A stretch of 64,000 nt of DNA from Brumimicrobium sp051745635 (GCA_051745635.1 JBNJEH010000004.1:1-64000), one strand, 5' to 3'. Positions 52,010 through 61,064 are shown, numbered from the stretch's first letter. A program made the numbers and translations. The notes: generated from the letters alone by a model not told the origin.

Positions 52010-53085
52010 AAACTTTTCATTATCAGTTTTACTATATGGTCTTGATCTGATTTTTCAAGACCTGAATACAAAGGCAAACAAAGAACTCTGCTTGAAACAT
52101 CCTCTGAAATATCGACTTTTTCCACGTTGAGGTAAGGCAACTCATTTAAAGAAGGATAAAAGTAGCGTCGCGGATAAATATCTTGTTTTTCTAATTCTTT
52201 CTTAACTTTTAGAAGAATTCTCTCATCATTGAAAAGTATTGGGAAATAGCTAAAATTCCAATCCGTTTTTTGATTGATTTTCAACAACTGAAGATCAACA
52301 CCTTTAAATTGCTCTTCGTAGTACAACCACAAAAGTTTACGCCGATTTAAAACTTCATTCATATAGGGTAAAACAGCTAGTCCCATTGCGGCGTTCAATT
52401 CACTCATCTTACCGTTGATTCCTGCACCATTAAATTTTAAAGGTCCATCGTGTCCAAAATTATGAGCCAAAAATAATTTATGAAATAATTCTGAATCTTT
52501 ACAAAAAATAGCACCGCCCTCTCCGGTGTGAAATAATTTGGTAGCGTGAAAACTACAGGTACTGATATCACCGTACTCGAAGATACTTTTACCCTTATAT
52601 TTTACGCCAAAGCAATGTGCCGCATCGTAAATGATTTTTAAGTTGTGTTTTTTGGCTATTCGTTCGATTTCTTCTATGTGACAAGGGTTTCCAAAAACGT
52701 GTGTGGCAAGAATGCAGGTTGTTTTGTTGGTAATTGCTGATTCAATTTTTGTTTCATCAATCGTGAAATAATCGGGATGGATATCTACAAAAACCGGCGT
52801 ACATTTTTCCCAGACTATCGCTGCTGTGGTCGCTACATAGCTGAAAGGGGTCGTGATGATTTCTCCTCCGTTACCTATTAGCTTTAATGCGATTTGTAAG
52901 GGCACCGTTCCATTATTGGTGCAGAGGATTTTACTTTCTTCCAGTTCCAGATAATCGGTGAGTTTGGTTTCTAGTTCACGTACGAGTTCCCCACGATTGG
53001 TGAGCCAGCCATTATTAAAGGCACGCTGCACTTGGGCGGTGTATTCTTCCATGGGGGGGAGAAAGGATTTTGTTACGGGGATCAT
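52006..53085 (-). CDS. DegT/DnrJ/EryC1 family sugar aminotransferase
   Basis: ATG 53085 (MIPVTKSFLPPMEEY) is preferred to the GTG/TTG candidates upstream. The 359-residue PLP enzyme has CTNNGTVPLQIAL, IYDAAHCFGVKYKG (Asp for the ring nitrogen) and the Schiff-base Lys in CSFHATKLFHTGEGG. It aminates a keto sugar nucleotide, giving a 4- or 3-amino sugar. The product could be further used by WbqC and the formyltransferase-like protein. Confidence 0.9.
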   Translation of the reverse strand: MIPVTKSFLPPMEEYTAQVQRAFNNGWLTNRGELVRELETKLTDYLELEESKILCTNNGTVPLQIALKLIGNGGEIITTPFSYVATTAAIVWEKCTPVFVDIHPDYFTIDETKIESAITNKTTCILATHVFGNPCHIEEIERIAKKHNLKIIYDAAHCFGVKYKGKSIFEYGDISTCSFHATKLFHTGEGGAIFCKDSELFHKLFLAHNFGHDGPLKFNGAGINGKMSELNAAMGLAVLPYMNEVLNRRKLLWLYYEEQFKGVDLQLLKINQKTDWNFSYFPILFNDERILLKVKKELEKQDIYPRRYFYPSLNELPYLNVEKVDISEDVSSRVLCLPLYSGLEKSDQDHIVKLIMKSL

Positions 53086-53260
53086 TTTGTTTCTTTTGTT
53101 GGGTAATATTTCACAGTTTTTCAAGGAGATGGTCACACTTGCGGCGATAAAAATCGTCAGTAGTGTAACACAGTGAAAAAAACCTTTGCTTTACTGGGTA
53201 TCTATTTTACATATAAATTTTGAATCGATGAGAAGAATTTATTTTTTCATTTTCTAATCA

Positions 53261-53917
53261 TCATTTGCTCTTATTTGCATGTACGTCATAATTTTCACTG
53301 ATTTCTATATCAAAAAAATCGGCTAGCAGACTCCATTTATTTTGGTCTTCTAGCTCACAATGGATGAACCTCTCATTTAAAGGATCTATTGCATTAAAGA
53401 ACTGAATGGCGTGATAGTTTCTATTTACATAAGTCTCTATATATTTTTCCCGATGCTCCTCACTTAAAGGCAGTAAATTATCAATCTCACTTGACAAGAA
53501 GTCGATTTCACCTTGAAAACTTTCGTAAAACTCAGTTTCTCTGCCATATAAATAACAGTGTCGAAAAGTATTGCCGAGCGTTTTACCGTTTGAGTGACTC
53601 ATCATAGAGTCAAACCATTTATCAGGGTCTCTTGTAAATAAAACAAACTTTGACTTTGGAAACTGATGATATAAAACCTTGTAAAAATGCTCTAAGCTCC
53701 AAGGACCATCCTCAAAAACAGTGTTTTGTTTAAAATCTTTAGAATCAAATATTGCGTTGTAGTCTCCTTTAAAATATTGGAGGTTCCAGTCATTACGATG
53801 CGTTTCACTCCAGCCTGCCCTTTTATACCCATGTTCTTCAAAGAACTCTCCAACAGAGGTCGTTCCTGTGCGTTGGAATGAAATGCAGAATATTTTATTT
53901 CTCTTAAATAGTCTCAT
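53261..53917 (-). CDS. Sulfotransferase-family protein
   Basis: The 218-residue protein has a P-loop-like start FCISFQRTGTTSVGEFFEEH and KFVLFTRDPDKWFDSMMSH, the two PAPS-contacting motifs of sulfotransferases. It is short but complete. It lies 8 bases downstream of the wzt gene and 175 bases before the aminotransferase gene. Confidence 0.8.
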   Translation of the reverse strand: MRLFKRNKIFCISFQRTGTTSVGEFFEEHGYKRAGWSETHRNDWNLQYFKGDYNAIFDSKDFKQNTVFEDGPWSLEHFYKVLYHQFPKSKFVLFTRDPDKWFDSMMSHSNGKTLGNTFRHCYLYGRETEFYESFQGEIDFLSSEIDNLLPLSEEHREKYIETYVNRNYHAIQFFNAIDPLNERFIHCELEDQNKWSLLADFFDIEISENYDVHANKSK

Positions 53918-53925
53918 TTTTTAGA

Positions 53926-55176
53926 TTAAATTGTTCTCCATTTAAAACTAGGCTTTAATGCGCCTACGGTTCTTCCATTCCAGGAGCCTAGCTTTTTTTC
54001 TTCAATAATATCAAAGGCTACTGCGTTTTCCTTTCGGTATAGTATACTTCGACCATCTGAAATCTGCACATCCATATAAAAGCGGCCAGTATTAAAAAAG
54101 TTTTTGGGTATGATCATTTCTGTTTTTTTTAATGTTTGTGTTGAGTCTAGTGACTCCGGGCACCCAGTTACAAACAGAAACCCACCACTTGAGTCTTTAA
54201 ATCGAAGGCTAAGGAAAAGGTTTCTCTCACTATTTATATATTCGCATTCTACAGAACTCTCGTCTGAATGATAGAGGGTTTGATTCACTGTCTTACCTTT
54301 TCCAGATATTTTTAAAAACGATAATTTAAAGGGCAAGTTTACAAACTCTTTCCCAGAGAAAATGTGTTTTTCTTTAACAGATTGTTCTCCCTCCCCTTTT
54401 AGGTATAAGTTTATTATAGTATCTGTGTCTGCAATACTTTCAACTTCTCCATTCTTCAAAAGCAGGGATTTATGACATAAGCTCTTTATACTTGACATAT
54501 TGTGACTAACAAATAGGACTGTTCTGCCACCCTGCTCACTAATATCTTTCATCTTCCCTATTGCCTTTTTCTGAAACTCGGCATCTCCAACAGCCAATAC
54601 TTCATCCACAATAAGAATTTCAGGTTCAAGGAATGCAGCAACCGCAAAACCGAGTCGCACGCGCATACCGGAAGAAAAGCGCTTTAATGGTGTGTCCACA
54701 TACATCGTACAACCCGAAAAATCAATAATTTCATCAAACTTAGCGGCTATTTCTTTTTTGGTCATTCCGAGAATAGCGCCGTTGAGGTAAATGTTTTCGC
54801 GAGCAGTCATTTCGGGGTGCATTCCTGTTCCTACTTCAAGGAGTGAGGCAATGCGTCCTTTAGTTTTTATTTCTCCTGTTGTAGGGCTGGTAATTTGCGA
54901 GAGTATTTTGAGTAAGGTTGATTTTCCTGCTCCGTTGCGACCTATGATCCCTAGTATTTCGCCTTGTTCTACTTCAAAATTGATGTCTTTTAGTGCCCAG
55001 ACGTAATCGCTTTCTGCTTTTTGTGAGCGATCGTTGGTTTGGCCTACAATAGCATACGGATCTTCTTTACCACGAACGCGTGCCCACCAACGGTTGAGGT
55101 CGTGGGAAATGGTGCCGGTGCCAAATTCGCCGAGGCGATAGAGTTTGGAGAGGTTTTCTACTTTTAATACGGGCAT
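53926..55176 (-). CDS. wzt: Wzt-type polysaccharide ABC transporter ATP-binding protein
   Basis: The 416-residue protein has Walker A GIIGRNGAGKSTLLKIL, signature KRFSSGMRVRLGFAVAA, Walker B EILIVDEVLAVGDAEFQKK and the H-loop FVSHNM. The extra N-terminal about 60 residues and the C-terminal beta domain (about 270-416, NLFLSLRFKDSSGGFLFVTG) match Wzt, whose C-terminus recognises the modified end of the glycan. The partner is the permease at 55794-56639, separated by the broken GxxExxY gene and repeats. Confidence 0.92.
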   Translation of the reverse strand: MPVLKVENLSKLYRLGEFGTGTISHDLNRWWARVRGKEDPYAIVGQTNDRSQKAESDYVWALKDINFEVEQGEILGIIGRNGAGKSTLLKILSQITSPTTGEIKTKGRIASLLEVGTGMHPEMTARENIYLNGAILGMTKKEIAAKFDEIIDFSGCTMYVDTPLKRFSSGMRVRLGFAVAAFLEPEILIVDEVLAVGDAEFQKKAIGKMKDISEQGGRTVLFVSHNMSSIKSLCHKSLLLKNGEVESIADTDTIINLYLKGEGEQSVKEKHIFSGKEFVNLPFKLSFLKISGKGKTVNQTLYHSDESSVECEYINSERNLFLSLRFKDSSGGFLFVTGCPESLDSTQTLKKTEMIIPKNFFNTGRFYMDVQISDGRSILYRKENAVAFDIIEEKKLGSWNGRTVGALKPSFKWRTI

Positions 55177-55189
55177 TTATGTTTTTTTT

Positions 55190-55320
55190 GTTTCACAGTG
55201 TTTCACTGAGTTGGTCACGGAGTTTCACGGTGTGTCTTTTTGTTTCACGGTGTTGGTCAAAGAGTCTCACGGAGTTTTTTCACGGTGTTACTCTGTGTAG
55301 TACTCTGTGGTACACTGTGG
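55190..55320. repeat. CACGGTG-type low-complexity repeats, left of GxxExxY gene
   Basis: Many imperfect copies of tttcacggtgttggtcacgg and related words (cactgag, cacggag, ctctgtg). They lie between wzt and the GxxExxY gene. Confidence 0.75.
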
Positions 55321-55326
55321 AATAAC

Positions 55327-55698
55327 TTACAAGATGAGTCTTTTAATTCCATTTTTCAAGCTCTTCGTATGGAAATTCAATAACAGTCCAACTTTGCAAT
55401 CAGATAGTTTTAAATACGTCAATACTTGCGCAGTGTGTACATCTGTAAAGGCTTCTACTGTTTTTAATTCTATTACTACTTTATTTTCAACTAATATATC
55501 AATTCTGTAACCACATTCTAAATTTACTTCTTCATAAATGAGAGGTAAGGCTTTTTCGACTTCAACTTTTAACCCTTTCTTTTTGAGTTCATAAACTAAG
55601 CATGCTTGGTAAGCAGACTCAAGTAATCCTGGGCCTAATGCGGTGTGTATTTTATAGGCTGAATCTAAAATTTATTGGGTAATGTGATTTATTTCCAT
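55327..55698 (-). pseudogene. GxxExxY family protein with in-frame TAA at codon 9
   Basis: ATG 55698 (MEINHITQ) is followed by TAA at 55672-55674, then an unbroken frame: ILDSAYKIHTALGPGLLESAY, VYELKKKGLKVEVEK, IYEEVNLECGYRIDILVENK and VIELKTVEAFTDVHTAQVLTY. The GLLESAY is the GxxExxY motif and RIDILV..VIELK is a PD-(D/E)XK-like core. Normal length about 123 residues. A single change at codon 9 restores it. It interrupts the wzm-wzt pair. Confidence 0.85.
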
Positions 55699-55716
55699 AA
55701 TGGGTGTGATTTTTTG

Positions 55717-55794
55717 TGTCACGGAGTTTCACGGTGTTGGTCACAGATTTTCACAGTGTTACACTGTGCATTACACCGTGAGACTCTGTGGAAC
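55717..55794. repeat. CACGGTG-type low-complexity repeats, right of GxxExxY gene
   Basis: tcacggagtttcacggtgttggtcacag and tgttacactgtgcattacaccgtg repeat words of the left cluster. Together they bracket the GxxExxY gene, and the stop region of wzm follows directly. Confidence 0.7.
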
Positions 55795-56639
55795 TAAACT
55801 GTGTCCATGAATGTTTTCTCTGTTCTATTAAATATAATCGTCCCCACAAAGAGCAACACCACCATAAAAATAAAACTATATGCGAGTCCGAGAAGCGAAA
55901 TCGTCCCTTCACCAAAGAACATATATTTAAACCCTTCTAAAATGTGAGAAAATGGATTTGCAGCCATATAAATATGGTATTTTTCTGGAATCTCACTCAT
56001 TGGATAGATTACTGGTGTGGCGTACATCGCTAATTGTACACCGAATTGAATCAAGAATTTTAAGTCTCTGTACTTGGTTGTTAAACTACTAAATATAAGT
56101 CCAAACCCCAGTCCAAACAGTCCCTTCATGACAATAAGAAGCGGAAGCAATGCCAACGTCCAGTTCGGCTCCATAGGAGTGCCAACCACTAAAAAATAGA
56201 TATATAAGCCCAAAAATAACCCGAATTGGATCAAGAATTTTAATCCATTTGAAATCACAATAGAAAGCGGCGTGATCAATCGAGGGAAATAGACTTTTCC
56301 AAAGACCTGCGCATTTGCGGTAAATGTGTCTGCTGTTTTAGTGAAACAGTCTGCAAAGAAGTTCCAGATTACGATTCCAGCCATATAAAAGAGCGGTTGT
56401 GGGATGTCGTCTGTTGATATGCCAGCAATGTTTCCGAAAACCACCACGAAAATAAGCGTGGTTAAAATCGGTTGAACAAAGAACCATAGAGGACCTAGAA
56501 TCGTTTGTTTGTAGGTGACTACGATGTCTCTTTTTACGAAGAGCACCAATAAGTCGTAATAACGAATGAGTTCCTTAATCCGAAGGTCAAGTAGACTTTT
56601 TCGGGGTTGTATGATGTTATCGTATTGTTCGGTGTTCAT
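55794..56639 (-). CDS. wzm: Wzm-type polysaccharide ABC transporter permease
   Basis: The 281-residue ABC-2 permease has six hydrophobic segments and the family words FVKRDIVVTYKQTILGPLWFF, VYFPRLITPLSIVISNGLKF, GFGLIFSSLTTKYRDLKFLI and NPFSHILEGFKYMFFGEG. It forms the channel for ABC-dependent export of an undecaprenyl-linked glycan with Wzt. It is the first island gene after the regulator on the minus strand. Confidence 0.92.
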   Translation of the reverse strand: MNTEQYDNIIQPRKSLLDLRIKELIRYYDLLVLFVKRDIVVTYKQTILGPLWFFVQPILTTLIFVVVFGNIAGISTDDIPQPLFYMAGIVIWNFFADCFTKTADTFTANAQVFGKVYFPRLITPLSIVISNGLKFLIQFGLFLGLYIYFLVVGTPMEPNWTLALLPLLIVMKGLFGLGFGLIFSSLTTKYRDLKFLIQFGVQLAMYATPVIYPMSEIPEKYHIYMAANPFSHILEGFKYMFFGEGTISLLGLAYSFIFMVVLLFVGTIIFNRTEKTFMDTV

Positions 56640-56650
56640 TTGTTTTTTTT

Positions 56651-56793
56651 AACCGCAGAGGCGCGAAGGAGGCGCTAAGTTCGCAAAGGGTTTTGTTTTT
56701 TTTATTAAATCGCTAGGCTCTTTTTTTTAATATAGTCACAACCAAAAAAATTCTCAGTGTTCTCTGCGCCTCCTTTGCGCCCTTTGCGGTTCC
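56651..56793. repeat. Inverted pair of CGCAGAGGCGC/GCAAAGG repeats around an empty 63-base gap
   Basis: Left arm 56651-56690 (aaccgcagaggcgcgaagg and on to cgcaaaggg) and right arm 56754-56793 (ctctgcgcctcctttgcgc and on to ctttgcggtt) are inverted copies. They belong to the cgcaaaggcgc class of repeat. The space between holds no gene. Confidence 0.7.
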
Positions 56794-56862
56794 TCTTCCG
56801 CACGGCTTCGCCACTGTAAGTCCCATTAGAAACTCACTTTTCATCACTAAACACCCTTGTTT

Positions 56863-57396
56863 TCAGTGTTCAGCGTCGTAAATTAGAAATGCCGTATTTT
56901 CTTTATTTTCAAGAAAAACAGCAGCTTCTTTGGGAGTCATTGCCGAGCATTTAATTTTTCGACTAATTTCCGACTCCATACGATCAATTAAATTAGACAG
57001 GTAATCCAGTTTTACATTCCCCGTCATCAACAATTCAATATTCCCCGAATCGTGACCATTTGCGTAATCTCCCACGACGTACACACGTTTTAAATCACCT
57101 AAATATCCGACCACCTCATCGAGTAAACGATCGAGGCCAGTGTACTTGGTTACAATACTCCGTAAGTCCTGGAAAAAAGTATGTTCACGGTTGGCACGAT
57201 AGTAAACACGATTCCCGTCTCGTTCCGAAAGTAAAATATTCGCTTCGGTTAAGCGATTTAACTCCACCCGAATAGCATTCGTATTCTCTTCTAGGTCAGA
57301 AGCTAACTCTCGCAAATAAGAAGAGGTGTCAGGATTAAGAAAAAACTTAACCAGTAGTTTTACTCTCGTTTTGGATGTAATCAGTGTTTCTATCAT
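56863..57396 (-). CDS. Winged-helix regulator fused to a degenerate nucleotidyltransferase domain
   Basis: The 177-residue protein has an ArsR/MarR-like winged helix (about 1-75: LVKFFLNPDTSSYLRELASDL, TNAIRVELNRLTEANILLSE) and a polymerase-beta-like domain (VYVVGDYANGHDSGNIELLM). In that motif the usual DxD is NxE, so it is unlikely to transfer nucleotides. It lies 220 bases upstream of wzm on the same strand, and a perfect palindrome sits next to its start, so it probably controls itself and the island. Confidence 0.8.
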   Translation of the reverse strand: MIETLITSKTRVKLLVKFFLNPDTSSYLRELASDLEENTNAIRVELNRLTEANILLSERDGNRVYYRANREHTFFQDLRSIVTKYTGLDRLLDEVVGYLGDLKRVYVVGDYANGHDSGNIELLMTGNVKLDYLSNLIDRMESEISRKIKCSAMTPKEAAVFLENKENTAFLIYDAEH

Positions 57397-57398
57397 AA

Positions 57399-57429
57399 CG
57401 AGTAAAATATTTACTCGGATACAAATATG
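57399..57429 (-). promoter_or_regulatory. Operator palindrome and -7 element of the winged-helix regulator gene
   Basis: Perfect 8-base arms CGAGTAAA (57399-57406) and TTTACTCG (57410-57417) with ATA between, two bases from the ATG. On the minus strand CATATTTG (57422-57429) is one base from the -7 consensus. The palindrome lies between the -7 element and the start codon, over the likely start of transcription. Confidence 0.6.
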
Positions 57430-57475
57430 TAGGGTGTTTCTGGAAATACAAAATTTTTTTAAAACTTTTTTCGAA

Positions 57476-57521
57476 TCACTGTGCTACACCGTGTCTAACT
57501 CTGCGCTACACTGTGAAACTG
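57476..57521. repeat. CACTGTG/CACCGTG-type repeat upstream of the PKD protein
   Basis: tcactgtgctacaccgtgtc and gcgctacactgtgaaac belong to the same word family as the repeats around the GxxExxY gene, 1.7 kb away. Confidence 0.55.
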
Positions 57522-57524
57522 TTT

Positions 57525-57553
57525 TTGTAGTTGCTTCTTTTTAGCTATCTTTG
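57525..57553 (+). promoter_or_regulatory. Promoter of the PKD-repeat T9SS protein
   Basis: TTG (57525-57527), 18 bases, perfect -7 TATCTTTG (57546-57553), 16 bases before the ATG. Confidence 0.6.
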
Positions 57554-57569
57554 TTTTAGAGATTTTTTT

Positions 57570-60500
57570 ATGAAAAAAAACGTACTTACTTTTCTCATCG
57601 TATTTTCAGTGACATTGATATACAGTCAGTCGTCGCTTTACTTGAAGCGCCCTTATGATGCTTCCGTCTTTTCGGTTGATGCCGCGGAGGTTATTTTTTC
57701 CTGGAATCATGACGGTTCTGTGAACTACACTTTAGAAATAGCAGATGATCCTACCTTTTCAACTCCAATTTCGTTTAATACGAGTAACAACCAATACACG
57801 GTTGCACAGTCAAACTTGTTTTCAAACGAAAATTACTGGCGTGTTACGGGTAGCAATGGTACTTCTGAGGTGCGAAGTTTTGAAGTTATCGATTTAAACA
57901 GTTTTGGAACCATCGCTTATCATATCGATGCTGAATCGAATATTGTTCTTTCATCAGGGAAAGTTAGTGCTTGGGGGAATAAGATAAACGCTTCGTATGA
58001 AGCATCCCAAAATACAGGGTCTGTACGTCCTGACTACAAAGCAGATGAAATAAATGGTCACAATACTGTCCATTTTGGTGGGATATCAGGCGCTAGCGCT
58101 GACTATTTGAGTCTGAATGACTTTGAAATCAATGATACTAACTTCACTTATTTTTCGGTAAGCAGGCAAGAAACACTTAATTCAGGATTGTCTTATTTAC
58201 TTGGGAGAGGAACTCCTCTTTCGGGAGTACTGAGTGGAGGAACCGCTGGAGGAGGGCGTAATTTTGGTATAGTAAGCGCTCCCGCAACTGATGTTATTCG
58301 AGTTCCTGGAACAGCCCACTTGAATTGGTCTGTTCGTACTGCAAAGTTCAAATCACTCTACGAAAATGATGTGAAATTTTCAACGATAGTAGGTGATAGC
58401 GTAACGGGTATTCAGTTCAACACTATTGGAGTTCGCCCTGATCAATTAACCCTGAATTTTCATGGGGATTTAGCAGAAATATTGATATTTGACACAAGCT
58501 TAGTAGAAGCTGATCGATCTATGATTGATAACTACCTCCTCACCAAATACAATCCCTACCCGGACCTGGGAAACGACATGGACACATGCACGTCTGAAGT
58601 AACTCTGGGCCCCATAGATGATCCAGCATTTAACTCTGTTGTTTGGTCAACGGGTGATACTGATGTTCCCACAATAACGGTCACTGATAACGGCTGGTAC
58701 TGGGTAGAAACAGAAGCATTTGACCGAACAGTTCGCGACTCGATTTATATCGAAGGCATGGTTCCAAAACCAACACTGAACCAGGTAAATGACACCACTA
58801 TCTGTCTTTATGATACAATTTCAGTCGGATATACAAATACATTACCTGCAGGAATTTCAGCCGAATGGCACAACGGGTCAACAGGAACTTCTGTCGATAT
58901 TTTTGAGGATGATACCGTCTATGCTTTGTTTTCAAATACCAGCGGGTGTACTATTTCAAGTGACAGCATAATTACAGAAGTGAATCAATTTCCCGCCACA
59001 AATGGGCTTGGTTCAGATAGAACTGTATGCTTGAATACGGAGCTCTATTTTGAATATGGTAATGCAAGTAATGGTCCTTATACGCACCTGTGGGGAGATG
59101 GATCAACAAATCCGTCTTTCGAACCAACCACCCCTGGAACACAGGAATACACCATAGAAGTAACCGACGGAATGGGATGCACCGCTTTTGATACAGTGGA
59201 AATTACATTGACAAATACGGACGGTCCTTTAGTTGATTTTTTAGTTGATACCGTTTGTCCATATTCGGCTCATCAATTTTTGGATCAAAGCTCTCCGGTT
59301 TCAGGTGACCCCATCAGTCAATATGTTTGGAGATTGCCGGATGATACTTTAAATGGCTCATCCATAACATACGCTTATTCCGACACTACATCGTATATTG
59401 TAGAACTGGAAATTATTACAAATTCGGGATGTAGTAATGTTAAAAAAGATACGGTTACATTCTATCCTAAGCCTTCTCTTTCTTTTACTTCGACTGGTGA
59501 ATGCGAAAAGCAACTTATCCAATTCAACGGCGGTCAGTTAACACCCGCAACGATTACGACCTGGGAATGGGATTTTGATGATCCTTCGAGCGGAGCGAAT
59601 AACACCGCCAGCGGTCCCAATGTCAGTCATGTCTTCGACAATTCGGGGCAATACGATGTCACGCTTATCGGTACAGACAGTAACGGTTGTCAGGATACGG
59701 TGGTGCAATCCAAAACGGTTGCCCCTTCACCACAAGTGGATTTTACCTTTGACGAAATTTGTGAAGGCAACAACGTCAATTTTCAAAATACCACTACAAT
59801 TGACAGCCCTGGTTCAGTCGCGGGATATAATTGGTCATTTGGAGACGGCACCAATTCCGGGCAGGAGAACCCCCAAAAGCCCTATAACACGTATGGAGAC
59901 TACAGCATCAATCTGATCGTGACGAGTGACAACGGTTGTTCTGGTCAGCGCACCAAAAACCTAAAAGTGCACGCTATTCCCTTTGTCGATCGAAATTTCG
60001 TTGAGAATTGTGCCGGCTTGCCCACGCAATTTACTGACGCTTCTTATGCACCCAACGGAAGTATCGCCGAAGCAACTTGGTCCATCGACAATGGAGATGA
60101 ACTCGAAGGATTGAATGTCACCAATAGTTTTGACGCGCCGGGCAATTATACCGTAACCCAAACCATCACTTCTGCTTTTGGTTGTTCGAACTCCGCAACT
60201 TTTCCCCTCGACATTAGCGACTTCCTCTCTGCCGGATTTGAAATTGACCCTTCGGTATTCATTGCGGACTACCCTATTCAGCTGGTGAACACTTCGAATG
60301 GAGCAGACAGCGTCCAGTGGTATGTCGATGCACAGGCGTATAGCAACAACGGAGATACCTCGCTCACTGTCGACACTAGCGCTATAGGTGATTCCATCAC
60401 AATTTTGCAATACGTGGAAAACAGTTTTGGTTGCATCGACAGTACTCAGCGGACCTATGGTGTTGTCGAGCAGCGCACCGATCTCGCCGTAGAACAACTT

Positions 60501-61064
60501 TTCCTCGAAACGTCCAACGGTTACCTCACGGTGGGAGTACAGTTACACAACCGGGGTACAACGCCAATCCATGCTGCCGAACTTGAGTTGAAAACCGCAA
60601 ACGGCACCTTAAAAGAGGTTTGGCAAGGCGATCTGCGCGAAGATGAATCCGTAATTTACGTTTTTAATGCTACACCATCGAGTACCGTTAGTGCGGAAGA
60701 CCTCGACAAAAACAGCTTGTGTGTGGAGGCGCGTATTCAACTACCACAATTGTTTGAGGATGAAGATTTGTCCAACAATGAACAGTGTTTATCCCGCGAG
60801 GAAACATTCATTGTGCTGCAGCCCCACCCGAATCCGGTGAATGAATTTTTTACGGTGAAGATTATTGCCAACGATGCACTGACGGGCAGTATCCACATCA
60901 TTGATGCTGAAGGTAAAGTTGTACGAACTTTGGCGCGCGAAAAAGCATTTGAGGAAGGTTTGAACACTCTGGAAGTTGATGCCACATCATTCTCCAGCGG
61001 AACTTATACGATCGTTTTCGTGAATGATGAACACACCAAAACAACGCGTTTCATTAAATTGTAA
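57570..61064 (+). CDS. Large secreted PKD-repeat protein with LamG-like domain and T9SS type-A sorting domain
   Basis: ATG 57570 (MKKNVLTFLIVFSVTLIYSQ) starts the signal peptide. The 1164-residue protein has an FN3-like region (about 25-105), a LamG/concanavalin-like domain (about 110-330), Ig-like and PKD repeats (TWEWDFDDPSSGANNT, YNWSFGDGTNSGQENPQK, WSIDNGDELEGLNV), then a CARDB-like module (DLAVEQLFLETSNGYLTV) and the sorting domain (VLQPHPNPVNEFFTVKII, HIIDAEGKVVRTL, SSGTYTIVFVND). It is a cell-surface adhesin or matrix protein by type; ligand unknown. Confidence 0.9.
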   Translation: MKKNVLTFLIVFSVTLIYSQSSLYLKRPYDASVFSVDAAEVIFSWNHDGSVNYTLEIADDPTFSTPISFNTSNNQYTVAQSNLFSNENYWRVTGSNGTSEVRSFEVIDLNSFGTIAYHIDAESNIVLSSGKVSAWGNKINASYEASQNTGSVRPDYKADEINGHNTVHFGGISGASADYLSLNDFEINDTNFTYFSVSRQETLNSGLSYLLGRGTPLSGVLSGGTAGGGRNFGIVSAPATDVIRVPGTAHLNWSVRTAKFKSLYENDVKFSTIVGDSVTGIQFNTIGVRPDQLTLNFHGDLAEILIFDTSLVEADRSMIDNYLLTKYNPYPDLGNDMDTCTSEVTLGPIDDPAFNSVVWSTGDTDVPTITVTDNGWYWVETEAFDRTVRDSIYIEGMVPKPTLNQVNDTTICLYDTISVGYTNTLPAGISAEWHNGSTGTSVDIFEDDTVYALFSNTSGCTISSDSIITEVNQFPATNGLGSDRTVCLNTELYFEYGNASNGPYTHLWGDGSTNPSFEPTTPGTQEYTIEVTDGMGCTAFDTVEITLTNTDGPLVDFLVDTVCPYSAHQFLDQSSPVSGDPISQYVWRLPDDTLNGSSITYAYSDTTSYIVELEIITNSGCSNVKKDTVTFYPKPSLSFTSTGECEKQLIQFNGGQLTPATITTWEWDFDDPSSGANNTASGPNVSHVFDNSGQYDVTLIGTDSNGCQDTVVQSKTVAPSPQVDFTFDEICEGNNVNFQNTTTIDSPGSVAGYNWSFGDGTNSGQENPQKPYNTYGDYSINLIVTSDNGCSGQRTKNLKVHAIPFVDRNFVENCAGLPTQFTDASYAPNGSIAEATWSIDNGDELEGLNVTNSFDAPGNYTVTQTITSAFGCSNSATFPLDISDFLSAGFEIDPSVFIADYPIQLVNTSNGADSVQWYVDAQAYSNNGDTSLTVDTSAIGDSITILQYVENSFGCIDSTQRTYGVVEQRTDLAVEQLFLETSNGYLTVGVQLHNRGTTPIHAAELELKTANGTLKEVWQGDLREDESVIYVFNATPSSTVSAEDLDKNSLCVEARIQLPQLFEDEDLSNNEQCLSREETFIVLQPHPNPVNEFFTVKIIANDALTGSIHIIDAEGKVVRTLAREKAFEEGLNTLEVDATSFSSGTYTIVFVNDEHTKTTRFIKL

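Noticed and set aside
57060..57275. Small + strand ORF opposite the winged-helix regulator
   Set aside because: Antisense shadow of a gene with clear HTH and nucleotidyltransferase-like motifs.
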